Positions 8,939 through 16,669 of a DNA stretch of 16,669 bases are shown piece after piece. Location of the stretch: NCBI RefSeq assembly GCF_000611645.1, contig NW_014012518.1, positions 1 through 16,669 of the forward strand. The letters run 5' to 3'. The DNA comes from Monoraphidium neglectum (Eukaryota; Chlorophyta; Chlorophyceae; Sphaeropleales; Selenastraceae). The position numbers and the translations under genes were made by a program. Positions within the stretch are counted from its first letter, which is position 1. Every line of letters begins with the position of its first letter. Below the pieces are notes generated by a model. It had not been told where the DNA came from. It saw nothing but the letters and a program-made list of their open reading frames with translations, and did not search any database.

Positions 8939-9390
8939 CATCAGCAAGGCTTCCTGCATGTACCCACCAACCGGCTGCGGACAGCCGTCGCCCACAGCCT
9001 CGTGGCAGCCTCGGCCGTCCGGACTCAGTGATTGTGGAGCAGCTGGCAGTGCCTGGCCGAGAGCCCAGGATCGTCCATGTAGTTGAGTTCAAGTACACCA
9101 TGGATTATGGCTTGAACAGGCGGTGCATGACATAGGGTGTATGACATAGCACATAGCCGAGAGCCAACACAGCTCGCTCATGGATCGGCTGTCCACAAAG
9201 CCGGGCCTGCACGTGATACCCCTGGGGGTCACGGGGGGGATGCAGCAAGCCCTCGGCCCGACACTGCTGCAACTGGGAGTGGAGTGGAAGGATCTAGCCC
9301 GCGTGCGCCGTGACCTGCATGGCAGTGCTTTGTGCCACACCCACCGGCTCATACTGCACGCCGGGCGCTCCAGGAGGGCGGCAGCGTCGG
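8939..9390 (+). pseudogene. Decayed retroelement-like ORF fragment
   Basis: Three consecutive plus-strand pieces in three frames read as one broken protein. They are 8939-9030 (QQGFLHVPTNRLRTAVAHS...), 9016-9117 (VEQLAVPGREPRIVHVVEFK, then YTMDYGLN) and 9117-9390 (SSLMDRLSTKPG, VIPLGVTGGMQQALG, DLHGSALCHTHRLILHAGR). An in-frame TAG lies at 9147-9149 within the third piece. The series 'VHVVEFKYT...DYGL', 'QH..L..RL', 'V.PLGVTG', 'LH..AL..THRLI' resembles the C-terminal region of retrotransposon polyproteins that I recall from plants and algae. That family link is from memory and only moderately secure; the frame breaks are directly visible. A 9-bp duplication (ATGACATAG at 9127-9135 and 9141-9149) sits at the break. 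The fragment is antisense to the presumed 3' UTR end of the CRAL-TRIO gene. Confidence 0.5.
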
Positions 9391-9446
9391 CGGCAGGGCG
9401 CGCACGGGGCGGCACGGAAGCGGCAGCGGCGGGAGCCTCCGTGGTG

Positions 9447-9451
9447 TTACA
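9447..9451 (-). other. Candidate poly(A) signal TGTAA for the CRAL-TRIO gene
   Basis: This is the first TTACA (minus-strand TGTAA) found below the CRAL-TRIO stop codon at 10482. It implies a 3' UTR of about 1 kb. The assignment is inference. Confidence 0.3.
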
Positions 9452-10481
9452 TGCATGACCATGCGGGTGCCGCCTTTGTCTGCTCAGACCAATTGGCGCA
9501 AGGTGTGCGCGAGGCGGCACCGCAAGGGTCAACCTAAGGGCGCAACCTGAGGGCCCCCAAACGCTTTGGGGGGGGGGGGCAGGGGTCCCGGACAGCAGTG
9601 GGGCAGCGGGGAAACGGGCGCATGTCCTGACACTCACGCCCTTCCTTATAACATACCGGGCGCCCAGCGCCCGCTCTACTCTACTCTACCCACCGCGCGA
9701 TGGACCAAAACCACGCGAACCGCCAATCGCCTCCCAGTCCCTGGCTGGTTATGGCACCAAGCCAGCTCTGCCCTTTGGGATGGTTGACTGCGCGTACGGC
9801 TGGTGTGCCGCACGTGCACGCCAGTTGCTCCATCATTCGATCAAGAATATCATCACGCCTAGACAAGAAATCAGCACTGCACTGCACGCAGCATGATGGT
9901 GCACGCAGCACTGTGGTCCAGGCTGCAATCCAACGTTTGCGGCGATCATTGCTCTCCCTGTCACCTCCGCTTCTTGACTGATCTGATCTGGTGCATGCAG
10001 CAGTCTGATGCATCCAGTTTCCAGTAACCTCATGCCTGCAGCAAATTAATGCGTACTGCGCACGTTGGTGACCAGATCGACTGCAACAGCCTTGTCGGCG
10101 CTGCATGTGACTCTCGCATGCTTTCAAAGCCCAAGTTGGGGCTTGATACAGTCATCTACAGTGCACAAAGTGGTGTTCAACCGACGGCGCGCAGGAGGTT
10201 GGCGCATGCTTCCTTGGGAAAGCCATGCGGGCACGGCTGCAGGGCTGGACTGCAAACATTGCTGCGCGGTCAAGCATGGCTGTAACGGGCTGCCGCTGCC
10301 AAGCACGGAACAGAGGTATGTATGTTGTCCTCTTGCTGTAGGTACATTTGCTGTAGGTACACAACCAAGAAATCTTGCGTGCCAAGACCACAGCAGCCAA
10401 ACACACCACAAATCAATTGACTCAGCCCAACCACAAGCTGACCCGAGGTGCAATGCGGCGTGCTTTCTACTCCGTCCAAGC
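9452..10481 (-). other. Probable 3' UTR of the CRAL-TRIO gene
   Basis: About 1 kb with no recognised coding exon. It contains a run of twelve G (9568-9579 on +), three CTACT units near 9673-9687, and a tandem 15-bp duplication at 10333-10362. The long plus-strand frame that starts here and crosses into the gene is a shadow of the coding strand. Confidence 0.4.
10333..10362. repeat. Tandem duplication of a 15-bp unit
   Basis: TTGCTGTAGGTACAT is followed at once by TTGCTGTAGGTACAC (14 of 15 identical). In the minus-strand transcript this gives two UGUACCUACAGCAA motifs about 120 nt after the CRAL-TRIO stop codon. Confidence 0.9.
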
Positions 10482-11398
10482 TCACACGTCCGCATCCCCG
10501 GCCGGCAGATCCCCGCCGCTGCCGTCGCCTGCCGCCCGCAGCGCCCGCAGCGCGCGCAGCGCTGGCAGCTCCGACAGCGCCGGCAGAACCGCTGCCTGCT
10601 GGAGCAGGACGAGCATCACCGCTGCAAGCGCCAGCGCCGCCAGCACGCTCGCCGCCCCCGCCCCCGCCCGCGTCAGCCCGCGCGCCCCACCGCCGCCCGG
10701 CGCGCCGCCCGAACCAAACCTCGCCGACCCCGGGGCGCGCCCGCCACGCGCCGCCCGCGGCGTGCGCCCGAGGGGCGTCATCGGCGGCGCGGCCTCGCTC
10801 CATGCGTCCACCTCGCCCGACGCGCCGCCCGCCAGGCACGCCCCGCTGCCGCTGCCGCCGCTCGCCACCAGGGCCGCGGCCAGCTGCTGCGGCTGCAGCT
10901 GCTGCGGCTGCGGCGGCGGCTGCTGCTGCTGCCCCGACCCGTCCCCTGCGTAGCCCAGCGAGTCCAGTCCCGCGGCGTTGCTGAGCTTGTGGCTGCGCAG
11001 CGCGCTGGGCAGCGCGCGGCAGGGCACCTCCTTCGGCCGGCAGACCTTGATCTTGCGGCGCGTGCTGAGCTGCAAGAACTGCACACAGGGGCGCAGCGCG
11101 ACGCGTAGCGGCAGCGGCAGGCCGACCATGTACACCGTGGCGAGGCGCGACGGGTAGCAGCGCTCCAGCAGCGCCGCGGCGCGCTGGTACGCGGGGCGCT
11201 GGCGCAGGGCCTGCGGCGGCGGGGGGACGGCAGCAAGCCCGGGGCAGGGGCGGCGTCAGCCCGCAAGCTCCTGCAGGCGCAGCCGCTTGGTGCGCCTTGA
11301 GGTGGTGGGATTCAGCGTTGAACCCGACAGGCCCGCCGAGACAGAGGCAGCGGCGTTTGCGTGCGTGCGTGCGTGCATGTGTGTGTGCGTGCGCGCGC

Positions 11399-11449
<51 letters not shown>

Positions 11450-12988
11450 GTGGGTGGGGGTGGCTCACCCCTGGCGAGGAGATTCCCGTGCTGTCTATGA
11501 CGACGTTGATTGTCTCGAGGCAGTCGTACTCCGGCATGAGGACCCGCACGCCATACTCCACCTGTGAAGGGTGAGATTGAGATTATGCTGCGTGTGTTTA
11601 TGGCTGTGCGTGCGGGGTGTGTGTGTATGTATGTGCGCGCGCGTGCGCGCATGCGTGACTGCATGAGTGGGTGCGTGAGAGTGTGCAAGTGCGTGATGTA
11701 GTGAGGTGTTGCCGAGCGGAGGGGCGATGGCACATGCCGAGGGGGAGGCTTGAAAATGGTCGGTTCAGCCCGAATCACGGCTGCACTGACCGTCGCACCC
11801 GGCACGCACGCGGGCACAGACACTGCACTTGGGAGGCGAGCCGTCGCCCCCCTTCTGGCAGAGCCTTGGCCGTTGGGCGGCGCGGCGCCTGGCCCCCTCA
11901 CGTTTGATATCACGGCCCTCGAGACGACGTCGGCGCCATGCGCGCGGCTGGCGTTGACCGCGGCGCGGTTGTCGATCATGAGCCACAGCCTGCCCTCGGG
12001 GTCGGGGCCCTGCGATAGGTGACACCAGAGGGATGCAGGGCCTCTGCGTGCTGGGCCTGCATGCAGTTGTCTGGTCTGGTGCTCAACCACCATGGGGCAC
12101 TCCAGTGATGGGCAGACCGCCTGCCGGTGGCGGCGGCCTGTCAAGTAACCCCTGCCAACACTTGCCAGGCTCGCCGTCCCACCCCACCCCCACCCCACCA
12201 AGCACGCGCTGCCGCCCATCCCAACCGCCTGCCCTGGCGTCACCCTCCCCTCAGGCGCGTGGTGCCCGCTCACCTCCCACCACGTTATGCGGCTCCAGGC
12301 CTCCAGGTCGCTGGCGCTGAGGAACGAGTACTTGGGCCACCACACCACAAAGTCGCGCACTGCAGGGGTTTGTTCGTGGCGCGAGGCAGCGGCCAGAAGT
12401 GGAGAGGCGACAGGGCTGAAAGCAGGGGTACGCTAGCGCGTGCAGCATTCCAGTGTGCGCGTGAGGGAACGCAGGCGCCGGCGGCTAGACGTGCAAGTGG
12501 GATGGTGCGGGAGGCCAGCCATCCAGCCGGCAGAGCGGAGGGCCGCTGGGCCGGGCCCGGGAGTTGGCGTGGCTGGCCACATGCGGATGCATGGGGGATG
12601 TAGGGTCTGGCTGTCTGGGGTCGCGCCCGCAAAAGCGGCTGGCTGGCAGGTCACTGGGATGTGTGTGCGCGACGATTGCGCCGGGCGCACCGTTTGCCAG
12701 GGTCTTGTCCATCGCTATAAGCGCCTCCTTCAGACTGCGCGCCTGAGGTTGGAGTGTGCACAGCACACGCGTGCATGCGCATGTGTGAGTGTGCACCAAA
12801 ACGAATCATTGCCCTGGTCGTACCCCCCCCTTTCCCCATCCCCGTAACCCGAAACGCACCAGCACATGCCTGAACATGCACAGACGTTGTAAGATCTCAC
12901 CCCTCAGACCTGCCCCAAACCCCTCCCTCCAACTGCAACAGTACGGGCACGCACTTGCACTTGCACTTGCACTTGCACGAGCGTGCGT

Positions 12989-13038
<50 letters not shown>

Positions 13039-14380
13039 GCGCACGCACGCACGCACACACGCGCGCACGCACGCGCGCGCGTACATGTAGACACACACAC
13101 ACACACATACCTGCAGGACGCTGTAGCAGAGTGCGTATCTCATGAGCTCGTGGTTATCGTCATCAAACACCTCAGGGGGCAGCTCCAGGGACTGGCGCAG
13201 GGGGCGATATCAGAGGGGTTGGGCGGACTCAGCTGGGTTCCATCTCAGGTGAAGGCACCGCCCGATCACACGTTCAAGGCCTTGCTGGGCCACGGGCAGG
13301 GGCATGGCCCCAGAGCGCCGGCCGCCACAAGCATGCAGCCAGGGTGGTGGCGCGCGGGGGTCGAAGCAGGGCCGAGGGCGCCGGCGGGGCGCGCGGAGCG
13401 AGGCCGCACCTGCTGCTGTAGGCGGCCGCGCAGCAGCAGCAGCCACTCCCTGTAGACGCCGCAGTAGTCCTCCAGGGAGCGCGGCACCCGAGGATCGACG
13501 CGCGGCACGCTGGACAGGCCCAGCTGGAGCGCGCGCACTGCGGGGGGCGGGGTCGGGAGGAGGGGCCGCGGGCGCCTGGTCGCAATGCGCGAGGTGTGAA
13601 AGAGGGTAAGGGCGCTTGCTGGCAGCGCTGCCGCCATGAGGTTGCCTCGCGGCATGACATTGCCGTGAGGCGTGCTGCCGTGCTGCGGCGGCGGCGCAGA
13701 GGCGGGCAACATGGCAAGGGCCGCGGACTAGTGCTCTTGAAAATCGCGGGGTGGCAGCCGGCCAGACGACCAATCACCGCCCCCTGCGCCCAACCTTCGG
13801 TGGTGGCCTTGTCCTCTGTCGGCTCCCCCAGCCGCCGCTGCTCTGCCTCCCGCACGAGATTAGCCGCCAGCCTCACCGCCTGCGCCACCACCACCGCCGG
13901 CGCAAAGCCGTGCGCGACATGGAGCGCGCCGCGCGCCGCGGCGACCGCCCACACGGGCTTCCGCCGGCGCCGGGCCGCGCCGGCGAGGAGTGTGAGGGGC
14001 CCCTCGTCGCTGCCACTGCCACTGCCGCTGCCGCTGCCACTGCCACTGCCGCTGACCAAACCGTCGCTGAGGAGGGCGGCGGCGCTGCCGCCCGAGCGTG
14101 GCAGCAGGTGGCCGGCGAGGGCGGCGATTTCAAGGATTGTGGCGAGGGTAGGCGCCACGCGGTGCAAATGGCACACCAGGATCGCCTGTACGGTGTGCAA
14201 TCAAGAGGCCGCCAATAGTTGGCGAGGGCTGGAACGCGCGTGGCGACCGTCGGGACGAGTGGGCGAACGCACTCCCATGCGGCGCAGCAGCGCGCGCGCG
14301 TGCGACGCGCAGCTCGCAAGCCCCCTGCGCACTTTCAGCGTGCATGATGTCCCGCGCAAGAGCTTTATTCCTAATCGCAT
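10482..14380 (-). CDS. CRAL-TRIO (Sec14-like) domain protein with C-terminal membrane anchor
   Basis: Seen: nine exons, 14380-14273, 14185-13795, 13537-13410, 13191-13111, 12742-12691, 12359-12274, 12009-11902, 11561-11469 and 11210-10482 (1776 nt, 591 aa). All eight junctions agree in phase. Residues 81-95 are a Ser-Gly repeat, followed by a basic patch RRRRK. A CRAL-TRIO N-terminal helical part is at about 215-280 ([28 protein letters not shown]). The lipid-binding core is at about 283-405: [15 protein letters not shown], then [16 protein letters not shown], then [20 protein letters not shown] and STRRKIKV. After a Gln/Pro/Gly-rich linker comes a hydrophobic segment ([17 protein letters not shown], about 537-553) near the C-terminus. 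Known family: Sec14-like proteins bind or transfer phosphoinositides or other lipids. Inference: a tail-anchored lipid-transfer or lipid-sensing protein; membrane and ligand are unknown. The first exon and start are the weakest part. Confidence 0.84.
11360..11457. repeat. GT array with (GT)22 core in CRAL-TRIO intron 8
   Basis: A perfect GT run at 11401-11445, flanked by GTGC and GCGC variants. It lies in the intron at 11468-11211 and is CA-rich in the transcript, starting about 10 nt inside the donor. Confidence 0.95.
11590..11700. repeat. Imperfect TG-rich array in CRAL-TRIO intron 7
   Basis: A degenerate GTGTGT/GCGC stretch on the plus strand (CA-rich in the transcript). It lies just before the acceptor of the intron at 11901-11562. 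Confidence 0.8.
12951..13107. repeat. Compound repeat: (GCACTT)4, (CA)22 and CA/CG arrays in CRAL-TRIO intron 4
   Basis: 12951-12974 holds four GCACTT units. 12990-13034 is an uninterrupted CA run of about 22 units, followed by GCAC/GCGC variants and another CA run near 13091-13107. In the transcript the block is TG-rich and begins within a few nt of the donor at 13110 (GTATGTGTG). Confidence 0.95.
14009..14053 (-). repeat. Coding hexanucleotide repeat (Ser-Gly)n
   Basis: A tandem 6-bp unit (GGCAGT/GGCAGC on the minus strand) in exon 2 of the CRAL-TRIO gene. It encodes seven Ser-Gly pairs plus one Ser (residues 81-95) and is probably a flexible linker of variable length. Confidence 0.92.
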
Positions 14381-16420
14381 TGCTTTCAATACTATGTGCA
14401 GAGCAGAACGCCGGCTAGACCTTGCCACGCAAGCACGATTCCTTGGCACAAGTCCGCAATAAAAAGCGATTGCTGCGTATGAAAGCTGCAGCTTGGTTGT
14501 GCTGCATCGCAATCGTTCCGATTGGCAAGCAATCAAACGCCAGTCCAGGGTGCGAGTCCAGAAGATGATGGAACTGGTGCACGGGTGGACACATACAAAC
14601 TTGTCTTTCAGAAAGGGTTCCATAATCAATCCTATCTTACCCCCATTCCAAGCGTTGAGGCCAGCACTGTATCGTGTCGTGCGACCGATCCTGCCAGGGC
14701 ACCTCTGCGGTTCCACCTTGCTTGCACACTCCCTTACAGCGCAAATCGGACAAGCCTCACGTATAGACCAATAGTGCACCTTTGTGCTCATGAGGCTTGT
14801 ATCGCCTGCAGGCAAACGAACAGCCAGTGGCGCCTGGACACGGCGGATGGATCAATGGCTATCCAGCTGGGCATGCGTGACAAACCTGGCGCGGCCAAAA
14901 TGCGTTACCAGAGGCGCGCGCGACACGTCTCGCTTCTGGGAGCAGCGACTGGTTGCTGCAGCCTGATGCTGCTGGTTTCAAAGATTACGTTTTCGCATGG
15001 TTGCGTTTATCACCGCGACTGCTGACGGGGCACCCACAGAGTGTGTCTTGCTCAGCAGGCAAGCATGCCCGCTTCCCGTACTGTATCCCGCCCTACGCAC
15101 AAGGCCTGCTCTCAGACCTCGGCTTGCATGCTTTTACTGTGCAACTTATCCCTCTGCTTTGCTGTCAGGCACAGCCTTACAGATATTGCACGGCAATGCA
15201 TTATTCAACACGCGGCAAGCTGGCACGCGCATGCTTCACCAGCTGCTTGCACAAGCGACCGGGGGCTTTTGCAACAGACGCACGCCAAGATCAAGGCGCC
15301 TTTGGGCGGTGCAGCTTTAGGCACGCGGCTTCAGAACCTTTGTCCTAGTGCTGAAGTGGGTCTGGGATGGTCAGCTGGCATGCCGCAGGTCGGAGGTGGC
15401 GAGGCGTTCGCCGGGTCAGCCGCCAATCAAGTCGGCTTGGAGTCGATCAAGCTGATGGCGACGTCGGTCGCCACCAGCGGGCCCCGCATCACAAGCTCTG
15501 TAAGACAGAGTTGCGCAGGTTTGCCCGCCTCAATGCACTGCAGCGTGGAGCTGCAGGACCATTTGTAAAGTGTCGCGCGACCAAGGGGGCCGCTTGTGGG
15601 CATGGGTCATCACTCCCAGATTGGGTTTATGCTAGGGTTGTCGTAGGATCTTGGCGCAAACCAGTTCTTACAAGAGACATAACCTAAATGGCATCATGCA
15701 TGCAGTGAGGAGCACGCCGTTACCCTGTGGTGACTGAAGGAGCCCACCACTGTAGACACCCACACAGCAAATGTGGCATGCAGCGGTGTGCACAAAGCGA
15801 GTGGGGTATCCCTGCCCGCTACAAGTTCGTACATTCGATGTGTCTCGGTACACAGAGCATGCACCGAGCTTTGCGCCTTACTCATATGTGTGCGCCACTG
15901 TGCTGGTGTCTGTCAAGTGAACATCACAGCACTGGTTTCGAGGCTCTGGACAACCACATTGCTCATGTTTCAAATTTGCATATGTTGTTATTGTGTCACA
16001 ACTCAACCCATTATTTGGACATGCCTTTCTTACAATTGGTGTTGTGGCTGACCGGCGTAAGGCGCACACCGGCGCTCTTGCTGCTGTTCCTCCTCGAGAA
16101 TTCCGCCTTGTTCTGGCCTGCCCAAAAGACCAATGGCGGTCGCCGCCTGTCTTGGTCGACCTTGCAAACTCAGATGGCAGCCGCTTGAGACAATGTATCA
16201 CGTGACATCCTTGCCGATCCGTGCTTGTGGATTCGCACACTTTGTAATTTTGTCACCAGCTTCCACCCAGCTCGGCTTTTGGCCTAGGGATCGGGGCAGG
16301 GTCGAGGTCGCGGCTATCTGGCTGGTGATCCTAAATATAGGGATATTAAGACATATTTGAATGTCTGGAACACCTGCAATCGAGGATCGCAGAGTTTGAC
16401 CGCGATCTGCCGCCTCAAAA
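14381..16420. other. Long intergenic region between divergent genes
   Basis: About 2 kb, less GC-rich than the genic parts. It holds the 5' UTR and promoter of the minus-strand CRAL-TRIO gene and the promoter of the plus-strand gene at 16421. Open frames at 14493-14774, 15041-15568, 15727-16188 and 15993-16205 show no motif I recognise and no splice-consistent neighbours. The minus-strand frame of CRAL-TRIO exon 1 stays open up to 14815. Confidence 0.5.
16332..16339 (+). promoter_or_regulatory. Possible TATA element upstream of the signal-peptide gene
   Basis: TAAATATA lies in a short AT-rich patch (16330-16360) about 80-90 nt before the ATG at 16421, in otherwise GC-rich sequence. No transcription start is known, so this is a position-based guess. 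Confidence 0.3.
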
Positions 16421-16523
16421 ATGGGGCCGCCCCGCCGGCCGGGCGGGCTACCATTGGTTCTGATCGTGACCTCAATATTATCAACTTACACCGCAGCGCT
16501 GGCACCTAGCAGTGAAGGACTTG
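16421..16523 (+). CDS. First exon of a putative secreted or endomembrane protein (3' truncated)
   Basis: Seen: ATG at 16421 in a favourable context (CAAAAATGG). It opens a 34-codon reading frame plus one nt that stops at a strong donor, CTTG|GTGAGT (16524). The peptide has a basic start (MGPPRRPGG), a hydrophobic core (LPLVLIVTSILSTYTAALA) and a small-residue A-L-A cleavage-like motif, which is a classic signal peptide layout. The intron would begin in phase 1. A candidate acceptor is the CAGCAG at 16653-16658 after a pyrimidine-rich stretch; an earlier CAG at 16606-16608 also keeps the frame open. The frame is too short to stand out alone, and read through the donor it stops within about 40 nt. 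The product is unknown, since everything after the signal peptide is outside the window. Confidence 0.5.
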
Positions 16524-16669
16524 GTGAGTGGCGTTGCGGCGGGCCTGTCGCGCCGCGCGTTTGAGCGCGCACGGCCAATTATTTACCATGCGCACGATCG
16601 CAATCCAGCCATGCCGCACTGGGTCTTAAAGCTTTCCAAGAATTCTCTCCAACAGCAGGCGTCCCCACC

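Noticed and set aside
10065..11108. A 347-codon plus-strand open frame
   Set aside because: It is the antisense shadow of the GC-rich CRAL-TRIO exon 9, with Arg/Ala/Pro-rich composition and no motif.
10270..12360. A 696-codon minus-strand open frame that could be read as one large uninterrupted gene
   Set aside because: It shares frame with CRAL-TRIO exons 6 and 7 but then runs through introns full of CA repeats and into the wrong frame of exon 9. Spliced exons with agreeing phases restore a known domain; the single frame does not.
13596..14462. A 288-codon plus-strand open frame
   Set aside because: It is antisense to CRAL-TRIO exons 1 and 2; its Leu-Pro repeat is the complement of the Ser-Gly coding repeat.
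15993..16205. A short plus-strand open frame with a coding-like composition
   Set aside because: I could not match it to any family or find an in-phase neighbouring exon, so it is only mentioned as part of the intergenic region.
16424..16448. A GC-rich near-palindrome (GCCCCGCCGGCCGGGCGGGC) resembling a terminator hairpin
   Set aside because: It falls at the start of the signal-peptide exon, where its codons fit a Pro/Arg/Gly N-terminus. The pairing is imperfect and rho-type terminators do not apply in a nuclear genome.

Overview
The window looks like nuclear DNA of a photosynthetic green alga, most likely a trebouxiophyte (Chlorella-like) or a related chlorophyte. It is GC-rich and has many short GT-AG introns (20 complete ones modelled here). 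CA/TG microsatellites sit mostly inside introns, and TGTAA motifs (the usual chlorophyte poly(A) signal) lie downstream of some genes. One gene encodes a thylakoid-lumen PsbP-family protein with a transit peptide. No bacterial-type operons, tRNA or rRNA genes or CRISPR arrays were seen. The species call is inference.

Layout, left to right: (1) 31-840, + strand, the last two exons of a purple acid phosphatase whose catalytic core lies off the left edge. (2) 2563-4250, - strand, a five-exon gene for an Iojap/RsfS ribosomal silencing factor with an organelle-type presequence; it converges on the phosphatase. (3) 5216-8171, - strand, an eight-exon gene for a PsbP-domain protein with a twin-arginine lumen-targeting signal and a 15-nt microexon. 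(4) About 8939-9390, + strand, a decayed retroelement-like coding fragment with two frame changes and a stop. (5) 10482-14380, - strand, a nine-exon gene for a CRAL-TRIO (Sec14-like) lipid-binding protein with a C-terminal membrane anchor. (6) 14381-16420, about 2 kb without a convincing gene. (7) 16421-16523, + strand, the first exon of a new gene encoding a signal peptide; it runs off the right edge.

The gene models rest on reading-phase agreement across every junction and on family motifs read by eye; no database search was run. The three minus-strand genes are head to tail but are separate nuclear transcription units. Two concern the plastid or another organelle (translation control and the thylakoid lumen); no shared pathway is evident. 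The most interesting structural signal is the repeated placement of CA- or TG-rich tracts next to splice sites, including one intron carrying UG-rich RNA near its donor and a (CA)14 tract just before its acceptor.
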